A stretch of 64,000 nt of DNA from Hylemonella sp. GTDB taxonomy: Bacteria > Pseudomonadota > Gammaproteobacteria > Burkholderiales > Burkholderiaceae_C. Both the position numbers and the translations under genes were made by a program. Where the stretch lies: the NCBI GenBank assembly GCA_030680575.1, contig JAUXVI010000041.1:1-64000 (forward strand). The letters run 5' to 3'. Below are positions 37,585 through 46,779 of this stretch, piece by piece; position 1 is the first letter of the stretch; every line of letters begins with the position of its first letter. The notes below the pieces were generated by a model. The model ran no database searches and was not told the DNA's origin. It saw only the letters and a program-made list of their open reading frames with translations.

Positions 37585-38073
37585 ATGACAAGCACGCCTC
37601 CCTCTCACACCCACCCGCGCAGCCAGTGGCTGCGGCACTGGTCAGCGCTGCCGCAAGGCCAGGTCAAGGCCGCGGCCGACACGCTGGCGCAGCGCCACCC
37701 GGTGGAAGACCTCGCACTGGCGCAGTCCGGTCTGGGCCTGCTGCCGCTGGCCGACAGCGCCCTGGGCGAACCCTATTTTCTGGGTGAAATCCCGCTGGCT
37801 CAGGCGCATGTGCGCCTGCGCGGCGACAACGGCCAGACGGCTGAAGGCGCCGCGCTGCTGCTGGACGACCGTACCGGCGTGGCACGCGCCATGGCGATTC
37901 TGGATGCCGTGCTGGCGGCCCGGCTCCCTGGCCATGAACTGGCCGAGGCGCTGCTGCACGAGGGCGCCGCGGTGGTCCGGGACCACGAACGCCAGCGGCG
38001 TGCCCTGCTCGCGGCCACCCGGGTGGACTTCTCGCTGCTGGGCAGTGCCGACGAGGAGGACGACGATGAGTGA
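37585..38073 (+). CDS. phnG: C-P lyase subunit PhnG
   Basis: 162 aa in phn order; LGEPYFLGEIPLAQAHVRL. Confidence 0.93.
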   Translation: MTSTPPSHTHPRSQWLRHWSALPQGQVKAAADTLAQRHPVEDLALAQSGLGLLPLADSALGEPYFLGEIPLAQAHVRLRGDNGQTAEGAALLLDDRTGVARAMAILDAVLAARLPGHELAEALLHEGAAVVRDHERQRRALLAATRVDFSLLGSADEEDDDE

Positions 38074-38647
38074 CGTCTTGCTGGCCGCGCCCCCCCAGGG
38101 CACGCCGTCCATCTGGCAACCGGCAACGCAACAGCAGGCGTTTCGCGCCCTGCTGGACGCTTTTGCCTACCCCGGCCGGGTGGTCCCGCTCGGCACCGCG
38201 CACGCCCCAGCCTTGCGGCTGGTGCTGGCCACGCTGATCGATGCCGCGACCACGCTGGCCGATCCTGCTGGCCTGGTCGATGCCGACGAGCTCCGCCGGC
38301 TGGGTGCGCGCACCACCGCGCCGGACGAGGCCCAGTTTGTCGTCGTGCCTGGCACCCACCCGCCCGGTTGGTCTCCGCGTCTGGGCACGCTGGAAACCCC
38401 GGAGCAGGGCGCCACCGTGATCGTGGCGGTCGAGACCCTGGATGCCGGGGCCGCCTGGACCCTCAGCGGCCCCGGCATCAACGGCCAGACGCAACTGCGG
38501 GTCAGCGGCATGGACCCACTGTGGTGGTCGTTGCGCGCCGGCTGGAACGCCAGCTTTCCCATGGGCGTGGACCTGCTGCTGGTGAGCCGTCAGCACGTGG
38601 TGGCGCTGCCGCGCACGACACGCGCCCAGATTCAAGGAGAACACTGA
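38066..38647 (+). CDS. phnH: C-P lyase subunit PhnH
   Basis: From ATG at 38066; FRALLDAFAYPGRVVPL...WTLSGPGINGQTQLRVSGMD. Confidence 0.93.
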   Translation: MSDVLLAAPPQGTPSIWQPATQQQAFRALLDAFAYPGRVVPLGTAHAPALRLVLATLIDAATTLADPAGLVDADELRRLGARTTAPDEAQFVVVPGTHPPGWSPRLGTLETPEQGATVIVAVETLDAGAAWTLSGPGINGQTQLRVSGMDPLWWSLRAGWNASFPMGVDLLLVSRQHVVALPRTTRAQIQGEH

Positions 38648-39774
38648 TGGGTTATGTTGCCATCAAGGGCGGCGGCCGCGCCATCCGGGGCGCCGAGGCC
38701 GCGCTGGAAGCCCTGCGCACCGCCGAAGGTGCGGCGGGCACGCCCCTGTCGCTGTCGACCATCGAACAACAGCTGCGCCTGCTGACCTCGCGCGTGGTGT
38801 CCGAAGGTGGGCTGTACCACCCGCGCCTGGCGGCATTGGCCATCAAGCAGATGCAGGGCGACACGCTGGAGGCGGCTTTTGCCTTGCGTGCCTACCGCTC
38901 AACCAAGCCGCGCCTGCTGGAGGCACCGCTGCAGGACACGAGCCGCATGCGGCTGATCCGCCGCATCTCCAGCGCGTTCAAGGACATCCCGGGCGGCCAG
39001 ATGCTGGGCCCCACCAGCGACTACGCCTTGCGCCTGATGCGCATGGAGCTGGCCCACGAAACACCCGAGGTGTTCCGCGACGTGTCGCGGCGCTTCCTGG
39101 ACGGCGTGGCCGACACCGACCTGCCCGACACGTTCCCCAAAGTGGTGGAAGCTCTGCGTGCCGAAGGGCTGTTGCCGCCGCTGGCGCCGGTCAAGCGTGC
39201 CCCCTTCGACATCACCCGCGATCCGCTGGTGTTTCCGGTGCCGCGCTCGGCGGCGCTGGCCACCATGGCGCGGGCCGAAACCGGTTCGCTGCTGGCAATG
39301 GCCTATTCCAACATGCGCGGTTATGGCGACGTGCACCCCACGGTGGCCGAGCTGCGGGTGGGTTACCTGCCGGTGCTGCTGCCGCACCCGGTGACGGGCG
39401 AGCCGATCGAGGCCGGGGAGGTGCTCATGACCGAGTGCGAGGTCGTGGCCATGTACGAAGGCCCTACCGCCGGCGGCCCGCCGGTCTTCACGCTGGGCTA
39501 CGGCGCCTGTTTCGGCCACAACGAGACGAAGGCCATTGCCATGGCCATCCTGGACCGCGCGCTGCAAAAAGGCATGCGCGACGGCCCCGGCAACCCGTCT
39601 GAAGACCCCGAGTTCGTGCTGCTGCACGTCGACGGCGTCGACTCCATGGGTTTTGCCAGCCATTACAAGATGCCGCACTACGTGACCTTCCAGTCCGACA
39701 TGGACCGCCTGCGCACCACCCAAGCCAAGGCGGCTGCCGCCACACAAGACCCGACACAAGGAGCCCCGGCATGA
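38647..39774 (+). CDS. phnI: C-P lyase core subunit PhnI
   Basis: From ATG at 38647; MGYVAIKGGGRAIRGAEAAL...FTLGYGACFGHNETKAIAMAILD. Confidence 0.97.
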   Translation: MGYVAIKGGGRAIRGAEAALEALRTAEGAAGTPLSLSTIEQQLRLLTSRVVSEGGLYHPRLAALAIKQMQGDTLEAAFALRAYRSTKPRLLEAPLQDTSRMRLIRRISSAFKDIPGGQMLGPTSDYALRLMRMELAHETPEVFRDVSRRFLDGVADTDLPDTFPKVVEALRAEGLLPPLAPVKRAPFDITRDPLVFPVPRSAALATMARAETGSLLAMAYSNMRGYGDVHPTVAELRVGYLPVLLPHPVTGEPIEAGEVLMTECEVVAMYEGPTAGGPPVFTLGYGACFGHNETKAIAMAILDRALQKGMRDGPGNPSEDPEFVLLHVDGVDSMGFASHYKMPHYVTFQSDMDRLRTTQAKAAAATQDPTQGAPA

Positions 39775-40676
39775 ACGCGGGTTATGAACTGCCGCTGGAC
39801 GAAGCGGCTTACAGCTTCGGTTTCCTGGACGAATTCGCCAAGCGGGAAATCCGCCGCACGGTGCTCAAGGCCATCAGCATTCCGGGTTACCAGACACCCT
39901 ACGCCTCGCGCGAAATGCCCATGGGCCGGGGCTTCGGCACCGGCGGCCTGCAGCTCACGCTGTCGCTGGTGGGCGTTGGCGACACGCTCAAGGTGATCGA
40001 CCAGGGTGCGGACGACTCCGTCAACGCGGTCAACCTGCGCCAGTTCGTGGAACTGACCTGCCCTGGCGTGGACACCACCGAGCACACCGCCGAGGCCAGC
40101 CTCATCCAGTCGCGCCACCGCATCCCGGAAGTGGCGTTGACCGAGCAGCAGGTGCTGGTGCTGCAAGTGCCCTACCCCGACCCGTTGGTGGTGGTGGAGC
40201 CGTCCGAGGCCAGGCGCAAGGTGATGCACGGCGAGGGCGACTACTCGCGCCTGCTGACCAAGCTGTACGAGGACATCGTGCAGTTCAACGAGATCACGAT
40301 TTCGCACCGTTACCCGACCCGCATCAACGGCCACTACGTGATCGACCCCAGCCCGATCCCGCGCTACGACATCCCGCGGCTGCACCAGTCCAAGGCACTG
40401 ATGCTGCTGGGCGCCGGCCGGGAACGCAAGATCTACGCCGTGCCACCCTACACGGAGGCGGTACCTCTGGCGTTCGAAGACGTGCCGTTTCGCACCGAGG
40501 ACTTCCTGGACGAGCAGGGCGAGCGCCGCGCCTGTGCGCGCTGCGGTGCACGCGACAGCTTCCTGGACGAGCTGATCGGCGACGACGGCCGCAAGACCTG
40601 GCATTGCTCCGATTCGGACTACTGCAATGACCGGCTGGCCGACCAGCCTCAACAGCCTGCGGAGCTCGTGCGATGA
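39771..40676 (+). CDS. phnJ: C-P lyase radical SAM subunit PhnJ
   Basis: YAFGFLDEFAKREIRRTVLKAISIPGYQTPYASREMPMGRGFGTGG-type sequence with C-terminal cysteines (CARCGARDSF). Confidence 0.98.
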   Translation: MNAGYELPLDEAAYSFGFLDEFAKREIRRTVLKAISIPGYQTPYASREMPMGRGFGTGGLQLTLSLVGVGDTLKVIDQGADDSVNAVNLRQFVELTCPGVDTTEHTAEASLIQSRHRIPEVALTEQQVLVLQVPYPDPLVVVEPSEARRKVMHGEGDYSRLLTKLYEDIVQFNEITISHRYPTRINGHYVIDPSPIPRYDIPRLHQSKALMLLGAGRERKIYAVPPYTEAVPLAFEDVPFRTEDFLDEQGERRACARCGARDSFLDELIGDDGRKTWHCSDSDYCNDRLADQPQQPAELVR

Positions 40677-41503
40677 AAAAAATTCTGGAAGTGCGCGGAC
40701 TGGCCAAGATCCACGGCCGCGGCTGCGCCCATTGCATCGACAGCACCGGCCCCGAGATGGACACCAATATCTGCGCCCATTGCGGCTCGGTCGTGGCCAC
40801 GCACGGGGTCAGCTTCGACCTGCATGAAGGCGAGATCCTGGGCATCATGGGCGAGTCGGGCAGCGGCAAGTCCACGGTCGTGAAGACCCTGTTCTTCGAT
40901 GACGCGCCCAGCGCCGGCGAAGCCCTGTTCTTCCACGGCGAGCGCCAGTGGAACCTGTTCGACCTCAACGCCGCACAGCAGCGCTGGCTGCGCAACCACC
41001 GCTTCGGCATGGTGTACCAGAACCCACACCTGGGGCTGAATTTCAACGTCACCGCCGGCGGCAACATCGCCGAGCGCCTGCTGATGAGCGACCTGGCGCA
41101 TTACGGCGAGATCCGCGAGCGGGCCCGGCAGCTGCTGTCGCGCACCGAGGTGCTGCCCGAGCGCATGGACGAGTCGCCGCGCAAGTTCTCGGGCGGCATG
41201 CAGCAACGGGTGCAGATCGCCAAGGCGCTGGCGACGCGGCCGCCGCTGCTGTTCCTCGATGAAGTCACCACCGGACTGGACCTGTCGGTGCAGGCCCGAA
41301 TCCTGGATCTGATTCTGGAGATCCAGCAGGAACTGGGCACCGCCATGATCGTGGTCACACACGACCTCGGTGTCATCCGCCTGCTGGCGGGCCGCACCAT
41401 CGTCATGAAGTATGGCCGCGTCATCGAGTCGGGCCTGACCGACCAGATCCTGGAAGACCCGCAGCACGCCTACACCCAGCGCCTGGTGGCGTCTGCCCTG
41501 TGA
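40673..41503 (+). CDS. phnK: C-P lyase ATP-binding subunit PhnK
   Basis: GESGSGKSTVVKTLFFD, FSGGMQQRVQIAKAL; follows phnJ. Confidence 0.96.
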   Translation: MKKILEVRGLAKIHGRGCAHCIDSTGPEMDTNICAHCGSVVATHGVSFDLHEGEILGIMGESGSGKSTVVKTLFFDDAPSAGEALFFHGERQWNLFDLNAAQQRWLRNHRFGMVYQNPHLGLNFNVTAGGNIAERLLMSDLAHYGEIRERARQLLSRTEVLPERMDESPRKFSGGMQQRVQIAKALATRPPLLFLDEVTTGLDLSVQARILDLILEIQQELGTAMIVVTHDLGVIRLLAGRTIVMKYGRVIESGLTDQILEDPQHAYTQRLVASAL

Positions 41504-42240
41504 GGAACCCGACCATGAGCGACGCCATCCTGAGCATCGAAGGACTGTCCAAGCAGTTCCAGCTCCATGAGCAGCACAAGCTGATCCCGTCCTGCGCCCA
41601 CGTGGCGCTGCAAGTCTTCAGCGGCGAACTTTGCGCGCTGATCGGCCCCACCGGCGCCGGCAAGTCCTCGGTGCTCAAGTGCATCTACCGCACCTACCTG
41701 CCCAGTGCCGGGCGCATGCTGTACCGCGATGCGCAGGGGCACGTCACCGACCTGGCGCAGGCCTCCGAGCACCGCATGCTGGCACTGCGACAGAACGACA
41801 TCGGCTTCGTGACGCAATTCCTGCACTGCCTGCCGCGCAAGTCAGCCCTGGATGTGGTGGCCGAACCCCTGATGAGCCGGGGTGCCGACCGCAGCCTGGC
41901 GCACTACAAGGCACGCGAACTGCTGGCGCGGCTGAATGTGCCCGAGCGCCTGTGGGGTGTGCCGCCCGCCACGTTCTCCGGCGGGGAAAAGCAGCGCGTC
42001 AACCTGGCGCGCGGCCTGATTGCCCGCCCGCGGCTGCTGCTGCTGGACGAGCCCACCGCCAGCCTCGACCCGGCCACCACCGAGCGCGTCATCGAGCTGC
42101 TGCAGGCCATCAAGGCCGAGGGTGTGGCCATGCTGGCCATCTTCCATCAACCCGGACTGGTCCAGCGCCTGGCGGACCGTGTCGTCGAACTCAAACCACC
42201 GGTGGCCGCCACCGACCTGCTGGAGACCTGTGCCTCATGA
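41500..42240 (+). CDS. phnL: C-P lyase ATP-binding subunit PhnL
   Basis: GPTGAGKSSVLKCIYRTYLPSAGRMLYR. Start may be 41515. Confidence 0.96.
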   Translation: MRNPTMSDAILSIEGLSKQFQLHEQHKLIPSCAHVALQVFSGELCALIGPTGAGKSSVLKCIYRTYLPSAGRMLYRDAQGHVTDLAQASEHRMLALRQNDIGFVTQFLHCLPRKSALDVVAEPLMSRGADRSLAHYKARELLARLNVPERLWGVPPATFSGGEKQRVNLARGLIARPRLLLLDEPTASLDPATTERVIELLQAIKAEGVAMLAIFHQPGLVQRLADRVVELKPPVAATDLLETCAS

Positions 42241-43391
42241 AACCGATTCTGCTGACCCACGCCCGGGTCGTTCTGGCCAGCGAGGTGCGCGACGATGTGG
42301 CGGTGCTGATCGAAGGCGGCATCATCACCGCGCTCGACCCGGTCTCCAGCGCCGGCGCCACCGAACTGAACCTGGCCGGCCGTGTGCTGATGCCGGGCAT
42401 CGTGGACCTGCACTGCGATGCGCTGGAAAAGGAAGTGGAGCCACGCCCCGGCGTGCATTTCCCGCTGGACTTCGCCTGCGCCCAGGCCGACAAGCGCAAC
42501 GCGACCGCAGGCATCACCACCGTCTACCACGCGCTGTCGTTCGCCAACCATGAGCTGGGCGTGCGCAACAACGCCTTTGCGGCCGAGATCGCGCGCGCCG
42601 TCCACGACTGGCAGCCGCACGCGCTGGTGGACAACCGGGTCCATGCCCGCTACGAGGTGACCGACGAAACGGCGCCGCCGGTGCTGCACGCGCTGCTTGC
42701 GGCGGGCCATGCCCACATGCTGTCGTTCATGGACCACAGCCCGGGCCAGGGCCAGTTCCGCGACGTGGAGGCCTACCGCGCCTTTCTGTCCAAGACCTAC
42801 AAGACCGATGACGCGGCCTTCGACGAGATCCTGGCACGCAAGGCCGAAGCGGCCCAAGGCGCGATGAGCCGCATCGAAGCCCTGGCGACGCAGGCCCGGG
42901 CGCGCGGCGTGGCCATTGCCAGCCACGATGACGACTCGGCGGCCAAGGTGACCACGGTACAGGCGCTCGGCGCGGTGATCTCCGAATTCCCGATCAATCT
43001 GGAAACGGCGCAGGCCGCGCGGCAGCACGGCTTGGCCACCCTGTTCGGCGCCCCCAACATCCTGCGCGGCAAATCGCAGTCCGGCAACATGCGCGCGCTG
43101 GACGCTGTGCTGGCCGGCGTAGCCGATTGCCTGTGCGGCGACTACTCGCCCGCCGCCTTGCTGCCCTCGGTGATGCGCCTGCCCGATCTGGCCGGCATCG
43201 CCCTGCACGAGGCGATTGCGCTGGTGACCCGCAACCCCGCCCGCGCCGCCGGCCTGCACGATCGCGGCGAGATTGCCGCGGGCCAACGCGCCGACCTGGT
43301 GGCGGTCAAGTTCCTGGGCGGGCTGCCCCAGGCCGAGCGCGTCTGGTCGGCCGGCAAGCCGGCCCTGTCGGCGCACTTCGACCACGCCTGA
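42237..43391 (+). CDS. phnM: RPnTP hydrolase PhnM
   Basis: From ATG at 42237; GIVDLHCDALEKEVEPRPGVHFPLDFA, ASHDDDSAAKVT. Confidence 0.97.
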   Translation: MKPILLTHARVVLASEVRDDVAVLIEGGIITALDPVSSAGATELNLAGRVLMPGIVDLHCDALEKEVEPRPGVHFPLDFACAQADKRNATAGITTVYHALSFANHELGVRNNAFAAEIARAVHDWQPHALVDNRVHARYEVTDETAPPVLHALLAAGHAHMLSFMDHSPGQGQFRDVEAYRAFLSKTYKTDDAAFDEILARKAEAAQGAMSRIEALATQARARGVAIASHDDDSAAKVTTVQALGAVISEFPINLETAQAARQHGLATLFGAPNILRGKSQSGNMRALDAVLAGVADCLCGDYSPAALLPSVMRLPDLAGIALHEAIALVTRNPARAAGLHDRGEIAAGQRADLVAVKFLGGLPQAERVWSAGKPALSAHFDHA

Positions 43392-43397
43392 GTTCCC

Positions 43398-43964
43398 ATG
43401 ACGGCATCACTCATTTATGTGGTCGGGCCCTCGGGCAGCGGCAAGGACAGCCTGATCGCCTATGCACGCGAGCAACTGGGGGCGGAGCCGGGCGTCTGTT
43501 TTGCGCACCGCTACATCACACGGCCGGCCGATGCGGGCGGCGAGAACCACGTGGCCTTGACGCCGCAGGAGTTCGACGCCCGTCTGCACGCCCGGCTGTT
43601 TGCCCTGCACTGGCAAAGCCACGGCCTGCACTACGGCATCGGCATCGAGATCAACCAGTGGCTGGGCAAGGGCGTGGTGGTGGTGGTCAACGGCTCACGT
43701 GCCCACCTGCCCCAGGCCCGGGCCAGCTACCCCGAACTACGGCCGGTGCACATCACCGTGTCCAGCGAGATCTTGCGGCAGCGACTGCTGGCGCGCGGAC
43801 GCGAAACCGAAGAACAGGTGGCGCAGCGCCTGGCGCGCAACTGCCAGCTGGACAACAGCCCCACCAGCGGCGTCGTGATCCGCAACGACGACCGCCTGGA
43901 GGTTGCGGGCGAGGCGCTGGTCGCAGCGATACGGCAGTACGGCGGGGTCGCGGCATGCGCGTGA
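43398..43964 (+). CDS. phnN: Ribose 1,5-bisphosphokinase PhnN
   Basis: VVGPSGSGKDSLIAYARE, FAHRYITRPADAGGENHVALTPQEF. Confidence 0.96.
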   Translation: MTASLIYVVGPSGSGKDSLIAYAREQLGAEPGVCFAHRYITRPADAGGENHVALTPQEFDARLHARLFALHWQSHGLHYGIGIEINQWLGKGVVVVVNGSRAHLPQARASYPELRPVHITVSSEILRQRLLARGRETEEQVAQRLARNCQLDNSPTSGVVIRNDDRLEVAGEALVAAIRQYGGVAACA

Positions 43965-44722
43965 CCTTTCTGGGCACCGGCGCTGCGGGCGGCGTGCCGC
44001 TGTACGGTTGCGACTGCACCGCCTGCCAGCGCGCGCACGCCCACCCGGCTTACGTGCGCCGCCCCTGCAGCGCGCTCGTCGAGACCGCGTCCACCCGGGT
44101 GCTGCTGGACGCTGGACTGCCGGACCTGCACACGCGGTTTGCGCCGGGCAGCCTGTCGGCCATCGTGCTGACCCATTACCACCCGGACCACGTGCAGGGC
44201 TTGCTCCACCTGCGCTGGGGCGTCGGGTTGAAGATCCCGGTGATCGGACCGCACGATGCCGAAGGATGCGCCGACCTGTACAAGCACCCGGGCGTGCTGG
44301 ACTTCCAGGCGGCCGACAAGTTCGAGCCCTTCGAGGTCGGCGATCTGCGCTTCACACCTCTGCCCCTGATCCACTCCAAGCCCACCTTCGGTTATGCGGT
44401 GGAAGATGCCCAGGGACACCGCTTCGCCTACCTGACCGATACCCAGGGCCTGCCGCCCAAGACCATGGACTGGCTGCAGCAGTGGGGGCGCTTTGAAGTG
44501 GCCCTGGACTGCTCCTTCCCACCGCGCCCGCAAGCCCGCGGCCACAACGACTGGCCGCAGGCCGTGTCGCTGGTGCAGGAACTGGCTGCAGCGCGCGGCT
44601 GGCTGACCCATATCGGCCACGAACTCGATGCCTGGCACATGGCCACCGCGGCGCATCTGCCTGCGCACATCCAGATCGCACGCGATGGCCTGCAGCGCCT
44701 GGTGGATGATGTGGCCCCATGA
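43955..44722 (+). CDS. phnP: Phosphodiesterase PhnP (metallo-beta-lactamase fold)
   Basis: From ATG at 43955; GTGAAGGVPLYGCDCTACQRA, LTHYHPDHVQGL. Confidence 0.95.
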   Translation: MRVTFLGTGAAGGVPLYGCDCTACQRAHAHPAYVRRPCSALVETASTRVLLDAGLPDLHTRFAPGSLSAIVLTHYHPDHVQGLLHLRWGVGLKIPVIGPHDAEGCADLYKHPGVLDFQAADKFEPFEVGDLRFTPLPLIHSKPTFGYAVEDAQGHRFAYLTDTQGLPPKTMDWLQQWGRFEVALDCSFPPRPQARGHNDWPQAVSLVQELAAARGWLTHIGHELDAWHMATAAHLPAHIQIARDGLQRLVDDVAP

Positions 44723-45567
44723 GCGAAGCAGGTTTGGCCGTCAGCGTCTCGGTACTCATGCATGTGGCATGGAACCTGATTGCGCGCCAGCAGGCCAAGG
44801 AGGCCTATCCGCTTTGGTGGGTGCTGCTGGCCCATCTGGTCCTGCTGGGGCCCTGGGGCTTCTACCACCTGTGGTTACAGACTGACTGGACGCCCAGGTT
44901 CGCGGGCCTGCTGGCCATCTCGGCCCTGGCCAACGTGGTGTACTTCCTGGGGCTGCGCAAGGCTTACGAGCATGCGCCGGTCTCGCTGGTCTACCCCCTG
45001 GTGCGCAGTTCACCGTTGCTGATTGCCGCCTGGGGCGCATGGCTGTTCGATCAACCCTTGCCCGCGACGGCCTGGCTCGGCATTGCCGTCAGCGTGCTGG
45101 GCTTGTGGTGGATGGCCAGTGGCGCCTTGCGCAGCCAGGACCGGGGCGCACTGCCCTGGGCCGGCTTGGCCATGCTGGCCACCAGCGTGTATTCGCTGAG
45201 CGACAAGGCGGCCACCGCCAGCGTCCCGTCGTTCGCCGGGCTGGTCGGCTTCATTTCCGTCGGTTACCTGGCCTCCTGGATCAGCATCTCCGTCGCGCTC
45301 AAGCGCAGCACCGGGGCCTGGATGCCGGCACGCCGCATCGGTGTGGCCGCCTGGCTGGCCGGCGGGCTGTGCATCGGTCTGGCCTATGCATTGGTCATCC
45401 ATGCCATGCGCTATCTGCCCTCGGCGGAAGTGGTCTCGTACACCAATGCGGGCATTGTGGTGGCGACCGTGCTGTCCATCACGCTCTTTCGGGAGCGCCT
45501 GGACTGGCGCCGCCGCCTGGGTGGGGCCTTGGTGATCACGGGCGGCTTGGCGATCATGGCCTGCTGA
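44719..45567 (+). CDS. EamA/DMT permease attached to the phn operon
   Basis: About 10 TM segments; ATG overlaps the phnP stop. Resembles the phosphonate-utilisation-associated membrane protein family. Confidence 0.85.
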   Translation: MSEAGLAVSVSVLMHVAWNLIARQQAKEAYPLWWVLLAHLVLLGPWGFYHLWLQTDWTPRFAGLLAISALANVVYFLGLRKAYEHAPVSLVYPLVRSSPLLIAAWGAWLFDQPLPATAWLGIAVSVLGLWWMASGALRSQDRGALPWAGLAMLATSVYSLSDKAATASVPSFAGLVGFISVGYLASWISISVALKRSTGAWMPARRIGVAAWLAGGLCIGLAYALVIHAMRYLPSAEVVSYTNAGIVVATVLSITLFRERLDWRRRLGGALVITGGLAIMAC

Positions 45568-45597
45568 CCGACGGGCGAGCACCCACCCCGCACACAT

Positions 45598-45625
45598 TGT
45601 CGACATTCGGTCGACATTGTCGACA
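45598..45625. promoter_or_regulatory. Candidate upstream activator site cluster
   Basis: TGTCGACAttcGGTCGACAtTGTCGACA, three TCGACA copies in 28 bp. Confidence 0.45.
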
Positions 45626-45660
45626 CATCACTCAGCTGCCCGCCATTGGCATCGCCCGAT

Positions 45661-45718
45661 CTGCTCCTGTTTTTATAGCTATTGGCGCATATTCAATAAG
45701 GGCCACGGCCACTTTTGA
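45661..45718 (+). repeat. Interspersed intergenic repeat copy C
   Basis: ctgctcctgtttttatagctattggcgcatattcaataagggccacggccacttttga. Confidence 0.75.
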
Positions 45719-45744
45719 CACAAATTTTCGCGGTGTGCCGTCTT

Positions 45745-45762
45745 CTGGCACAGGGGTTGCAA
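45745..45762 (+). promoter_or_regulatory. Sigma54 (-24/-12) promoter
   Basis: cTGGCACaggggTTGCAa with GG-N10-GC spacing, 45-60 nt before the rhodanese start. Confidence 0.75.
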
Positions 45763-45805
45763 TAAGTCCTGCAGGCATCTGCCTTCAACTCCAGGAGAAG
45801 ACACC

Positions 45806-46717
45806 ATGAGCACAGCCCCGACCGCGGATTCCAGCGTTCTGATTTCTCCCACCCAACTGCAGGCTCTGCAGGCCAGCGAGCCGGTGGTCCTCATCGACAC
45901 GCGCGATGCCGACACCTATGCCCTGGGCCACATCCCGGGCGCCGTGAACCTGCGCGAAACCTTCACCTACCTGGCCACCTCCACGCCCGTGGGCCTGCAG
46001 GAACTCAAGAGCACCTTTGCCGCGCACCTGGGTGCGGTGGGCCTCTCCGGCAAGGAGACGGCGGTGTTCTACGAGGACGCCATGAACAGCGGCTACGGCC
46101 AGTCCTGCCGCGGCTACTACCTGCTGACCTGGCTGGGTTACCCCAAGGTGAAGGTGCTCAACGGCGGTTTCTCGGCCTGGAAAGCGGCCGGCCTGCCGGT
46201 CTCCACCACGGCGGTAACGCCGGTGCCGGCCACCTTCCCCACCGGCCTGAAAACCGCCGACGTGATGTTGACCAAGGAAGACGTGGCCGCCGCCCTGGGC
46301 ACCGACACCGTGCTTCTGGACGTGCGCGACGTGGACGAGTGGATTGGCGACAGCTCCAGCCCCTACGGCAAGGACTTTGCGCCACGCAAGGGCCGCCTGC
46401 CGGGCGCCAAGTGGGTGGAGTGGTACCGCTTCATGAAACCCTCGGCCCAGGGCCCGGTGTTCAAGTCACCCGACGAGGTGCGCGCCGAATGCGCCACGCA
46501 GGGCATCAGCCCGGGCGACACGGTCTACCTCTATTGCTTCAAGGGTGCGCGCGCCTCCAACACCTTCCTGGCACTCAAGCAGGCCGGCTTCAAGGACGTG
46601 CGCATGTACTTCGGCTCGTGGAACGAGTGGTCGCGCGACGACGCGCTGCCGATCGAGACCGGCCTGCCGACCGTCAAGCCCAGCTGGACGCAGCCTTCGC
46701 TGGCGCTGGCAGCCTGA
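45806..46717 (+). CDS. Two-domain sulfurtransferase (rhodanese)
   Basis: VVLIDTRDADTYALGHIPGAVNLRE; active-site loop YLYCFKGARASNTF. Confidence 0.93.
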   Translation: MSTAPTADSSVLISPTQLQALQASEPVVLIDTRDADTYALGHIPGAVNLRETFTYLATSTPVGLQELKSTFAAHLGAVGLSGKETAVFYEDAMNSGYGQSCRGYYLLTWLGYPKVKVLNGGFSAWKAAGLPVSTTAVTPVPATFPTGLKTADVMLTKEDVAAALGTDTVLLDVRDVDEWIGDSSSPYGKDFAPRKGRLPGAKWVEWYRFMKPSAQGPVFKSPDEVRAECATQGISPGDTVYLYCFKGARASNTFLALKQAGFKDVRMYFGSWNEWSRDDALPIETGLPTVKPSWTQPSLALAA

Positions 46718-46779
46718 GCCCCCGCTTTTCAAGCACTGTCACAGCTTTTTTCAACCTTCTCTTACCTTAGGAAAATTTC

